From Methylobacterium radiotolerans JCM 2831 (GTDB lineage Bacteria > Pseudomonadota > Alphaproteobacteria > Rhizobiales > Beijerinckiaceae): a stretch of DNA of 64,000 bases. A program made the position numbers and the translations under genes. Below are positions 55,790 through 63,374 of this stretch, piece by piece (position 1 is the stretch's first letter; each line of letters opens with the position of its first letter). The notes beneath the pieces were generated by a model. The model ran no database searches. It had not been told where the DNA came from and worked only from the letters and a program-made list of their open reading frames with translations. The stretch is from contig NC_010505.1 in assembly GCF_000019725.1 (NCBI RefSeq), forward strand, positions 2,607,001-2,671,000. Direction: 5' to 3'.

Positions 55790-55832
55790 CGCCGAGTCCG
55801 AGTCCGAGTCGAGCCCGAGCCCGAGCCCCGAC
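55790..55832. repeat. hexanucleotide tandem repeat
   Basis: About seven units of CGAGTC/CGAGCC run head to tail between two small membrane-protein genes. The region is non-coding by my reading, so copy-number changes would not alter a protein. Confidence 0.7.
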
Positions 55833-55986
55833 TTCGGTCCGGGGGCGGGCTCGAGGCGCGGCTGTCTCGGCCGCGGGCGCCTCCTTCCGACTTGGGACAC
55901 CGGAAGGGGCCATGACCCCGGCGGGACTCGCCGAGAGCCGCGCCGCTACGGCGCCCGGCACCCCGCCGCATCCGGAGCAGGAGCGA

Positions 55987-56259
55987 TCACGCGCCGATCG
56001 TCGCGCGCGGCTTGCAGTAGCTGTCGCGCACCGCGGGGATGTCGTCGTAGCCGTCGACGGTGCAGAAGTACGTGCAGACCAGCCAGGCGGCCAGGGCGAG
56101 GCACAGAGCGCCGTTGTAGAGCCACAGGCCGATCACGCGCCGGCTCGGCAGGTTCGGCAATCCGACGACGGAGCCGGGCACCCAGTCGACCGCGAAGACG
56201 ATCGTGCAGAAGGCACCCAGCACGCCGGCCATCATGACGGCGAGAGCCGTGGACGTCAT
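55987..56259 (-). CDS. small membrane protein with two helices
   Basis: 90 residues. Hydrophobic helices at about 3-25 (ALAVMMAGVLGAFCTIVFA) and 43-63, then a short Cys-containing tail (YFCTVDGYDDIPAVRDSYC). GGAAGCGGA precedes the ATG at 56259. The frame is open upstream but the longer version is not protein-like. No family recognised. Confidence 0.5.
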   Translation of the reverse strand: MTSTALAVMMAGVLGAFCTIVFAVDWVPGSVVGLPNLPSRRVIGLWLYNGALCLALAAWLVCTYFCTVDGYDDIPAVRDSYCKPRATIGA

Positions 56260-56526
56260 TCCGCTTCCCCACCGCTGTGCCCGCGAGAGGGCCGGGGTGC
56301 CGCGCCCGCGCGATCGACGCGGGGACCACACCCAGCGACGGGCACGCGCAGCCGAAGTCCCGTCATAAGGCCCTCCTGCCCCGACGACCCACGCCCCGGC
56401 AGCTAACCGGGACGGCGCCGACAAGTCGAGATCGCGTTTCGCGCGACGCCGCTGTCCGACGTGCCGGCTGCGTAGAAGACCCGAGGGGTTTGATGCCGCG
56501 AGGCTCGGCAACGTGCCTGGAAGGCT

Positions 56527-56569
56527 TGGTGGGCGCACTAGGGTTCGAACCTAGGACCCGCTGATCAAG
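56527..56569 (-). tRNA. 3' remnant of a tRNA-Lys-like gene (attachment-site copy)
   Basis: 43 bases on the minus strand match the 3' half of a tRNA: the anticodon-arm strand, a full T-arm (CTAGGTTCGAACCCTAG) and acceptor strand TGCGCCC followed by ACCA. The 5' half is missing: no matching D-arm or 5' acceptor strand follows. The sequence resembles alphaproteobacterial tRNA-Lys(CTT). Such 3' fragments mark the far end of elements integrated into tRNA genes. It is not a functional tRNA. Confidence 0.7.
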
Positions 56570-56700
56570 AGGACTAGGCTCCGGGCACCAGGACACGCAT
56601 GTCGTGCTTACCGGCGCCGTCGACAGCGTGATCGCGCTCTCGAAATTCGATGTACCCTCTGATTGTCGAACGTCGGGCACTGCTGAAATCGCTCCGCCTA

Positions 56701-56731
56701 CTTACCGGGTGCTTACCGGGTGCTTACCGGA
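56701..56731. repeat. 11-bp tandem repeat upstream of an integrase remnant
   Basis: The unit CTTACCGGGTG occurs in almost three perfect copies (56701, 56712, 56723), ending one base before the ATG of the integrase-like frame. Tandem repeats beside an integrase and an att-like site could be arm-type binding sites; this is inference. Confidence 0.7.
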
Positions 56732-57063
56732 ATGCGCCTCACCAATCAGACCGCCGCCGCCGCGCAGTTCCCGGCCGGAGAGGATCGCCTCGTCGTGTTC
56801 GACGACGATCTCACGGCTTCGGTCTGCGAGTGAGCGAAGGCAGCTCGCGACAGTGGATCGTCCAATACCGCAATGCCATCGGTCTGACCAAGCGGGAGAC
56901 CCTCGGTCGCGTCGGACTGCTCGCGGCTACCGATGTACGGCGGGCGGCGAGCGAACGATTGGCGCGGGCGAAGCTGGGCGAGGACCCGCACGCCGAGAAG
57001 CAACCCGCGAAGGACCGCGCCTTGGTGGCCCTCGGGGATCTAGACATCTGCGAGACCACCTGA
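56732..57063 (+). pseudogene. phage-type integrase N-terminal fragment, frameshifted
   Basis: From the ATG at 56732 the frame reads MRLTNQTAAAAQF... then VVFDDDL and meets an early stop (GAGTGA). A one-base shift near 56813-56815 restores GFGLRVSEGSSRQWIVQYR, IGLTKRETLGRVGLL and ASERLARAKLGEDPHAEK, the arm-DNA-binding domain of tyrosine integrases (DUF4102-like). The frame stops at 57063, and no core-binding or catalytic (R-H-R-Y) domain follows. It is therefore both frameshifted and truncated. Confidence 0.8.
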
Positions 57064-57092
57064 ACCGCCCGGCTCCGGCCGCGGCGGTTTTT
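57063..57092 (+). terminator. probable intrinsic terminator
   Basis: AACCGCC (57063-57069) and GGCGGTT (57083-57089) form a perfect 7-bp stem, followed by TTTT. It overlaps the stop codon of the truncated integrase frame. Confidence 0.65.
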
Positions 57093-57386
57093 CGTGCCCA
57101 ATGAACCCGTTAGGTTGTGCGCAACCCAACTATAACGTGTCTTCGGCACAACACCTCACAACCGATGAGCCCCGCTGGCCGCTGCCACGCGGGGTTTTCC
57201 CGTTCACGGCCTTGCGATTGAATCTTTAAGTTGCAACGCTGAATCCGCGTCAACCGCTAGGTACAAAACTGAACATTCGCTCGTGGCCGCGGCGTTTTCG
57301 GCGCTGTCCCGTGGGCAATGGCCGAGCATTCCCTCGGTTAGTGGAAAACCTGTGCGTATCGAAATGCACAATTGGAACGATGTTCT
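57064..57386. other. non-coding stretch with two terminator-like hairpins
   Basis: 323 bases after the integrase remnant. It holds a terminator-like hairpin at each of 57063-57092 and 57170-57198, and an AT-richer leader (57210-57386) of the next gene. Lower GC than the rest of the window. Confidence 0.5.
57170..57198 (+). terminator. terminator-like hairpin
   Basis: CCCCGC (57170-57175) and GCGGGG (57189-57194) pair with a 13-base loop, followed by TTTT. Confidence 0.55.
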
Positions 57387-58061
57387 ATGCGCTTCGAGCG
57401 GATTGTAAGCCTGGGTGCGCTCTGCCAAGTCACGCACCAGATCAACCGATGCTTCCCGGGTCAGCCTAAAAGTCTATTCGACTGGCTGGTTACGCCTTTC
57501 TCCGCCGTTCGCTGTATCTTCGAAACGCAGGGCAAGCACCTGTGCAGCGATGTCGCCGTGGATAAATTTGAGATTATTTGCCAAAATTACGGCGTTTCTT
57601 ATCACCACGAGTTCCCGCGTGACGCGAACGTCATCCCCTATATCACTCAAGAAGCATTAGAGACAGGAAAGAGCAAGCTCGCACACAAGTTCAACAAGAT
57701 GGTATCCATGTTGAGCGAGCCGACGCCAACGCTTTTTGTCCGCTTTCTCGGTCACCACGGGGAGGCGCGAGCATGGCCCTACATGAATGACCCTGAGGTC
57801 ATGAAGATCTCCGAGATCAACGACCTCTGCACCTATCTGGCGAGCCGCTTTCCGGCGCTGCCGTTCGAGATGGCCTTCGTCTACCTGCCGCAGTTCACGC
57901 AGCTCGAAGCGGACGCAGCGGCCGATCCGCACGTGCATCTCATCCCGCTGGACAGGACGGCCAACACCTGGGCCGGGAACGACTCGGATTGGGACGAGAT
58001 CTTCGCCCGCTTCGATCTGGCGATCCCGCCGGTGCTGGCGCAGGTCGCCGAGGCCGCCTGA
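57387..58061 (+). CDS. DUF1796-type putative cysteine peptidase
   Basis: About 224 residues from the ATG at 57387; a TTG 15 bases upstream would add five. The N-terminal SLGALCQVTHQINRCFPG followed by SLFDWLVTPF is the signature of the DUF1796 papain-like group, with a candidate nucleophile Cys in ALCQV. His residues in YHHEFPRD and LGHHGEARAW may be part of the site. It lacks a signal peptide. Base composition is lower in GC than the core genes, especially in its first 300 bases, consistent with acquisition. Confidence 0.75.
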   Translation: MRFERIVSLGALCQVTHQINRCFPGQPKSLFDWLVTPFSAVRCIFETQGKHLCSDVAVDKFEIICQNYGVSYHHEFPRDANVIPYITQEALETGKSKLAHKFNKMVSMLSEPTPTLFVRFLGHHGEARAWPYMNDPEVMKISEINDLCTYLASRFPALPFEMAFVYLPQFTQLEADAAADPHVHLIPLDRTANTWAGNDSDWDEIFARFDLAIPPVLAQVAEAA

Positions 58062-58300
58062 GATCGCCAAGCCGCCGACAAGGCGCGCCGAGCGGGCAGC
58101 GAAGCCCGCAACGTCCTCGCCGGTCCCCTCGGGCGCATTGGCCTCCGCCGATGCGCCCTTCATCGTTTCAGGCTGTTCGGCCAAGTGGAGCGAGGCGATG
58201 CGTCATGAGGGTCGGTTTACTACAAGCGCCCAACCCCAGAGGATATCAAGAAGCTGGACCTGAACGCCGATCAGCTCGAAGTTGCTCGACCTTCGCCAAC

Positions 58301-58540
58301 ATGGCGCTTCATAATATCAGGCAGCCAGATGCATTCGTGTCCAAGGTCGACGCCGGCGAGAAGCTCCTGCGGTGCTTATCCAGGGGATTGAAGGAGTTCG
58401 GCCCGGATCAGATCGGAGCTCTCGTCGAGGTGGTGTCTATGCTGAAGATGACCCCGTCGATCCTCCAGCCCGAGAAGGTCCCGGCCGCCGCGGAAGTCGT
58501 GCGGGTGGTCGAGGAGGCGCAAAGGGCTGCTGCGAATTAA
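58301..58540 (+). CDS. small hypothetical protein, possibly the 3' part of a broken gene
   Basis: 79 residues, helical and soluble (DAFVSKVDAGEKLLRCLSRG..., ending VVEEAQRAAAN). In a different frame just upstream (58209-58270) the sequence reads YYKRPTPEDIKKLDLNADQ, which also looks like real protein. A frameshift near 58280-58290 would join the two, so this may be the remnant of a longer gene. No family recognised. Confidence 0.4.
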   Translation: MALHNIRQPDAFVSKVDAGEKLLRCLSRGLKEFGPDQIGALVEVVSMLKMTPSILQPEKVPAAAEVVRVVEEAQRAAAN

Positions 58541-58667
58541 GATAGCGCCATCGAAGCCCCGCCGGCCCGGCCGCGCGGGGCTCTTTCGAGCCTGCCTTGG
58601 CTTCGTGCTATCGAACCAACTCTCAAGCGAGCGCGTTTGTCAGCCTTCAACTCGAAGGAAGGGTCTC

Positions 58668-58949
58668 ATGCGCCATCGCGTTCTCGCAGCCGCCGCCGTC
58701 TTCAGCCTCCTCGCAGGCGGGGCCTCTGCACAGGCTCCCGCGGCGACTCCCGCTACACCCTCCGCTCCTGGCGCGCCGGGCGTAGTCGCGCCGCAGAACA
58801 GCACGACCGGTAGCAATGGCGCCGTGACGGCTTCACCAACCGGGCAGCCGGCCGACACGATTTCTAACAGCTCGTCGTCCGCCGGGAATGCCAACCAGCC
58901 TGAGCGCGCTGTTCCTCAGGGCGGCGGCGGTGGCGGCAGCAGCAAGTAG
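58668..58949 (+). CDS. small secreted low-complexity protein
   Basis: 93 residues. A signal peptide (MRHRVLAAAAVFSLLAGGASA, about 1-21) is followed by an Ala/Pro/Thr/Ser/Gly-rich, apparently disordered mature part ending in GGGGGGSSK. GAAGGAAGGG lies 5 bases before the ATG. No family recognised. Confidence 0.6.
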   Translation: MRHRVLAAAAVFSLLAGGASAQAPAATPATPSAPGAPGVVAPQNSTTGSNGAVTASPTGQPADTISNSSSSAGNANQPERAVPQGGGGGGSSK

Positions 58950-59194
58950 CCGCTGAGCGCCATCATCTGCGCGCGCTTCCTCCAGCCCCGCCGGCACCGC
59001 CGCGCGGGGCTTCCATCGCTGACGAACGCGTTATCATTGACCCAGATCCGGCCCCACATCCCCCGAGGCTTGAATCTAGAAAGGCCCGCCCGGCCCCGGC
59101 GCGGGCTACTTCGTGCCCTTCACTCAGAAATGTCTGATAGCGCTCCATCGCATTTTCACCGCGAACAATTGCCTCAAATAGCCGTTGGGCAGCT

Positions 59195-59425
59195 ATGTCG
59201 GAGCCAAAAAGAACTACCGATATCCGGGCCGATCGCCTTCATCGCCGAATTGCGCTGACAATTGCGCTGGACGAACAGGTGATTGAAGCCCTTGCTATAA
59301 CGGCGGCGACCCTCCGCAATGGGAGCGATCCTGGCGCGAGCGACTTAGATCAAGCCATCCGCACATATCGCATCAGCATCATGAAGCAGCGCGCGATACT
59401 AGGCGCGGCTGGGATTGATGTATGA
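59195..59425 (+). CDS. small hypothetical protein
   Basis: 76 residues, helical, no signal or membrane segment (ADRLHRRIALTIALDEQVIEA). Its stop overlaps the start of the next frame (ATGA), which indicates that this pair was once a translated unit. No family recognised. Confidence 0.5.
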   Translation: MSEPKRTTDIRADRLHRRIALTIALDEQVIEALAITAATLRNGSDPGASDLDQAIRTYRISIMKQRAILGAAGIDV

Positions 59426-59687
59426 TGAACGCACGCCTCGTCTATGAAGTCCGTGGCATGCGAGCTGATGGCAGCGTGGCCTGTCAATCCCGACTGCAGA
59501 CTGGGCGCTTAAGAAGCTGCGAGATTTTTTGGCCAAGGGGTACAGTGACATCACTGTGCGCGATCCAGACGGACGCCAAGTCTCTGAAGCCGATGTGATC
59601 AACACCGTTGAGGGATCCGGTGCAGCGCCCGCGGAAGACGCGCTTCCCGCCGTCCCACAGATCAGCCGCCAACCCGCTCTGACGTAG
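59422..59687 (+). pseudogene. hypothetical gene disrupted by a frameshift
   Basis: The frame starts at ATGATG (59422), overlapping the preceding stop, and reads NARLVYEVRGMRADGSVA. A shift near 59475-59490 is then needed to continue as PTADWALKKLRDFLAKGY, SDITVRDPDGRQVSEADVIN and so on to the TAG at 59685. Without the shift the frame gives an implausible tail ending at about 59600. The restored product would be about 88 residues of unknown function. Confidence 0.55.
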
Positions 59688-59800
59688 GATCAGGCATGAT
59701 TACCTAGATCGGAAGTGCGGGCCCTTCGTAGTCAATCGCGCGTCTTCAAATGCAGATTGTCGGGCCAGTGGCCACGACCACCTCAGGCCGCAGGCAGGGC

Positions 59801-60211
59801 ATGGATCCGAGTCCAACAGATCGTCGGCCCTACGCCCTCGTTGTCGACGATGACGTGCTGGTCCGCATGACCGCGCTCGACATCTTGGAGGATGCGGGAT
59901 TTCGAACCTTCGAGGCCGAGAACGCCGAGGAAGCCCTAGCGGTGCTACACGGGCACCATGTCTCGATCGTCGTCCTCTTCACCGACGTGAATATGCCGGG
60001 AGCGATGGATGGCTTTGGGCTGGCACGCGAGACTGCCCAACACTGGCCTCACGTGAGCATTCTGGTAGCCTCGGGGCGTCATAAGCCTGGTCCCGGCGAG
60101 ATGCCGGAGGGGGCGCATTTCGTCGGCAAGCCCTTCAACGCGGAAGTGGTGCGCGACAGGCTCAAGCAGATGCTTCCAGACGGTCAGAAACCTGATCCTT
60201 TGAAGGACTGA
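59801..60211 (+). CDS. single-domain response regulator (CheY-like)
   Basis: 136 residues, receiver domain only. Acidic pocket VVDDDVLVRM, phosphorylated Asp in LFTDVNMPGAMDGFGLA, Thr/Ser position near ILVASGRHKP, and Lys in HFVGKPFNAE. No output domain. The ATG at 59801 is preferred; the open frame upstream is not receiver-like. It may act by protein contact or phosphate transfer. No kinase gene lies near. Confidence 0.9.
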   Translation: MDPSPTDRRPYALVVDDDVLVRMTALDILEDAGFRTFEAENAEEALAVLHGHHVSIVVLFTDVNMPGAMDGFGLARETAQHWPHVSILVASGRHKPGPGEMPEGAHFVGKPFNAEVVRDRLKQMLPDGQKPDPLKD

Positions 60212-60216
60212 TTGGC

Positions 60217-60368
60217 CTGACCCCGGAGACGTACCGGGCGAAGTGGGGCCTCCTTACGACTACCCGATGGTGGCTCCCGGCTATTCGGAGAGACGATCTG
60301 CCATCGCTACAAGCTTGCAGAGCCGTCACGTCAACCGCTCGGCCGCTCGAACCGCAGGAAAAGCGTAG
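60217..60368 (+). pseudogene. Ros/MucR-family regulator, C-terminal remnant with frameshift
   Basis: LTPETYRAKWGL is followed after a one-base shift near 60255 by YDYPMVAPGYSERRSAIATS, ending at TAG (60366-60368). This is the C-terminal part of the zinc-finger Ros/MucR family (GLTPEEYR.KWGLP.DYPMVAP.Y). The zinc-finger half is absent: the upstream sequence is the response-regulator gene. A decayed fragment. Confidence 0.7.
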
Positions 60369-60871
60369 ATCCAGAAGCGCCAAACCTCGTCGAGGGTTAT
60401 CTCGCCTGACTAGAGCAGCGTCGAAGCGTGGCGCGCCGCCGCCGCGGAGCGCCACCGGGTGACGTTCCGGGGCAGCTCGCTGACCACTGAGCCATCAGTC
60501 TGCCTGCACTGCAAGATGCGGTCGACGTGACCCCGTCTGTCGGTGATCGGCGAGGGGCTCCACTCAGCTCTGTTTGACCTTGGTCAGATTCAAGATCTGA
60601 AGAGTGGTCGTTGGGAGCGGCGACAGTAGCAGTGGCGCGGATCGACGCTGAATCAGGGTCGATCATTTATGATCAAAATTGCAACCAGTGGTAAAATCCA
60701 TCGGCTTCTGATTTATCGTAAGTGGCTAAGATGTTGGCTCGCGCCTGTCAGTCCTGTTTCAGCCGACAAAACTTTGCTGAAATGTGTCTGTGATTAACCC
60801 AGGGTAAACCCGCGGCTCTGGTTAATGCTTTCACCGCGAATCGGTGGAACCAGCCAGGAAGTAAACAGTTC
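60369..60871. promoter_or_regulatory. flagellin upstream region
   Basis: 503 bases without a recognisable gene. It contains one copy of a 54-bp imperfect repeat (60449-60502), a perfect inverted repeat GATCAT-TT-ATGATC at 60661-60674, and an AT-rich part (60655-60800) that must hold the flagellin promoter. TTAACC and GGTTAA (about 60793-60829) can pair in the leader. The Shine-Dalgarno AGGAAG is 11 bases from the ATG. Confidence 0.45.
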
Positions 60872-62089
60872 ATGTCCTCCATCACCCTGTCGGCCGCCAC
60901 GCGCCAGAACCTGCTCTCGCTGCAGGACACCGCCCAGCTGATGGCGACCACGCAGAACCGCCTCGCCACCGGCAAGACGGTCAACTCCGCCCTCGACAAC
61001 CCGACCAACTTCTTCACCTCTCAGGCCCTCGACGGCCGCTCCTCGAGCCTGAACTCGCTCCTCGACGGCATCTCCAACGGCATCCAGTCGATCCAGGCCG
61101 CCAACCAGGGCATCACCTCGATCCAGAAGCTGGTCAGCCAGGCCAAGTCGATCGCCAACCAGGCGCTCTCGACCCAGCTCTCCACCACCGGCACCGCCGC
61201 CAACGCCTACAGCGCCAGCACCGCCTCCCAGACGGTCCTGCTGACGATCAACGGCAGCTCGGTCTCCGCCACCATCAACGCCTCCTCGAGCATCAGCGCG
61301 ACGGTGGCCGCGCTCAACGCCGCGGTCAGCTCGGCCTCGACCGCGTCGAGCGGCGCCTTCGGCGCCGGCGCGATCTTCTCGGCCGACAGCACCGGCACCA
61401 AGATCGTCCTGAACGCCCAGGCGGACGTCGAATTCCAGAACTCCGGCAGCCAGACGGCGCTCGGCTTCACCGCCTCGGCGACCACCGCCTCGACCTACGG
61501 CACCGCCGCCAGCACCGTCGTCTCCAGCGACCTGTCGATCTCGGGCACGGCCCAGCGCGCCTCGCTGGCGAACCAGTACAACAACCTGCTCAACCAGATC
61601 ACGCAGCTCGCCAGCGACGCCAGCTACAACGGCGTCAACCTCATTGCCGGCAAGGGCAATGACATGAACATCAAGTTCAACGACACCGGCAGCTCCAACC
61701 TCAACGTCGCCTCGGTCGACGCGACCTCGAACGGCCTCGGCCTGACCTCGATCACCAACTCGAACAGCTCGACCAGCCAGAACGGTCTCGGCAACTTCCT
61801 GCTGAACTCGGACGTCAACAAGACGCTGGCCACCCTGACCAAAGCCGACGCAAGCCTGAACTCCGCGGCGAGCACGCTGGGCTCGAATCTGTCGGTCGTT
61901 CAGAACCGCCAGGACTTCTCCAAGCAGCTGGTCAACGTGCTGAGCACGGGTTCGGCCAACCTGACGAACGCCGACCTGAACCAGGAAGCGGCGAACTCGC
62001 AGGCGCTGTCGACCCGCCAGTCGATGGGCATCTCGGCCCTGTCGCTGGCCAACTCCGCACAGCAGGGCGTCCTCCAGCTCCTGCGGTAA
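60872..62089 (+). CDS. fliC: flagellin
   Basis: 405 residues, the filament protein. N-terminal D0/D1 helices (SSITLSAATRQNLLSLQDTA, LATGKTVNSALDNPTNFF) and C-terminal D1/D0 helices (NLTNADLNQEAANSQALS, ANSAQQGVLQLLR) are intact. The middle D2-like part is short and Ser/Thr/Ala-rich. There is no signal peptide; export is by the flagellar type III route. It is the upstream member of a pair with a highly similar gene 1.3 kb away in opposite orientation. Confidence 0.95.
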   Translation: MSSITLSAATRQNLLSLQDTAQLMATTQNRLATGKTVNSALDNPTNFFTSQALDGRSSSLNSLLDGISNGIQSIQAANQGITSIQKLVSQAKSIANQALSTQLSTTGTAANAYSASTASQTVLLTINGSSVSATINASSSISATVAALNAAVSSASTASSGAFGAGAIFSADSTGTKIVLNAQADVEFQNSGSQTALGFTASATTASTYGTAASTVVSSDLSISGTAQRASLANQYNNLLNQITQLASDASYNGVNLIAGKGNDMNIKFNDTGSSNLNVASVDATSNGLGLTSITNSNSSTSQNGLGNFLLNSDVNKTLATLTKADASLNSAASTLGSNLSVVQNRQDFSKQLVNVLSTGSANLTNADLNQEAANSQALSTRQSMGISALSLANSAQQGVLQLLR

Positions 62090-62321
62090 GAGCAGTCTCC
62101 TTGATGGACATGGCGGCCGGGGCAGAGCGACCCAGCTGCCTGTCATTCGATCCGCGCGCCCGGCCCAGCTGAGCGTCGACCGTTCAAGGTCGGCTCCAAC
62201 CCTGCGCGCTGACAGCCTGCGCCGAGCGGGCTGTCCCTCCTGCATCGGGTCTCGCCGATGCCGCGCGTTCCGTCATCCCAGCAGCGATCCTGATCCGGAC
62301 AGCGCGCGCAGCGAGCCCTAC

Positions 62322-62609
62322 ATGTCAACGACGCCTACTGAACAGCCGACGCGTCGGCCTGGCCGCCCACGACTCGCTGTGCACGAGCGGCGACGCAACA
62401 GCATCTCGTTTCATGTGCGCGACGATTTGCGCAGAGCCATCGAGCATCTGGCCAGGGTCAATGGGGTATCCCTCAGCAAGCAAGTGGAAGCCTACGTCGA
62501 AAAATGCGTCCTCGAAGACGTAGTCACACGGGCTGCAAATTACCCAGACTCCATTGATCCCGTCCTTGCGACGATATTGAACGATGAAGCTCCGGCGGCG
62601 AGCGCCTGA
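62322..62609 (+). CDS. small ribbon-helix-helix-like hypothetical protein
   Basis: 95 residues. The N-terminus is basic with an AT-hook-like RRPGRPRLA, followed by NSISFHVRDDLRRAIEHLAR and VNGVSLSKQVEAYVEKC, a beta-helix-helix pattern similar to small RHH DNA-binding proteins. Assignment is by pattern only. It lies between the two flagellin genes and could be a local regulator, which is inference. Confidence 0.55.
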   Translation: MSTTPTEQPTRRPGRPRLAVHERRRNSISFHVRDDLRRAIEHLARVNGVSLSKQVEAYVEKCVLEDVVTRAANYPDSIDPVLATILNDEAPAASA

Positions 62610-63374
62610 GGCATGGGCTCGCAAGAGTTCGGGAGCGGGGTGGTCCGTTGGCAGACATCGAGGGCACTCCTCGATGCGCAGCACGTCACCGGGCGACATT
62701 CCGGTTCAGCTCGCTGGCCGCGCGGCCGTCAGCCTGTAGCCGCGCCAGCGCGACGGCGGGGTGTCTCCCGGGCTTTCGGCCGGGAATGCCCACACGCTCT
62801 ACCAGCTCAGTGGCGGTCGACGGTTCGGACGTCTGCGCCGCCAGCACGCCAGGGCGAGGGTCCAAACGCGGCCGGGCGCGTCGAGACGATGGGACCTTCG
62901 GCATGACGCCGGGCTAGCGTGAGTCGCCGTCCACGACGAGTCCGCGGCACGCGGCGAGGTGCCACAAGCCTCCGCTCGCGGTAGGCGAAGGTCGCAGTCC
63001 GGTTTCAACCCGGTCCAGCCGCGACCCCGATCCTGTCGGAAGCCCAGAAGCCGACCTGGCTGGCAGAGTGGTGCTGACGTGTCGGGCCCTAAAATCACGC
63101 CGAGAAGATCCGCATTATCTCGAAATTTTTCAATCGAGGAATTTTTTGCGGTCCTGATCTGATTGTATTTTGGCACGAAGCTCTGCAAGCCCTCACTTGG
63201 CAATTGTCGAGCGAGTCGAATTTGTCGATGCCAGCTCCCGACGAGGCTGAGTGATCGTTCGGCAATCGGTCATGACAGTTTCGCTTTTACCCGGGCGCGC
63301 TTGCATGATGTGCGCTCGATCGAAAGCGGCCGGAGCAGAGCTCCGGCCACCTCATTAGTTGAAAAGACGGTTGC
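62610..63374. other. non-coding stretch between the RHH-like and second flagellin genes
   Basis: 765 bases. It contains the second copy of the 54-bp imperfect repeat (62683-62736). The part at 63080-63180 is AT-rich. Short open frames exist but are not protein-like. No gene recognised. Confidence 0.4.

Noticed and set aside
56527..56569. Complete tRNA gene
   Set aside because: Only the 3' half (T-arm, acceptor strand and CCA) is present; no D-arm or 5' acceptor strand pairs with it.
62648..62917. An 89-codon plus-strand frame after the RHH-like gene
   Set aside because: Its start lies within a low-complexity repeat-like segment and the sequence is Arg/Ser/Pro-rich without a recognisable fold.
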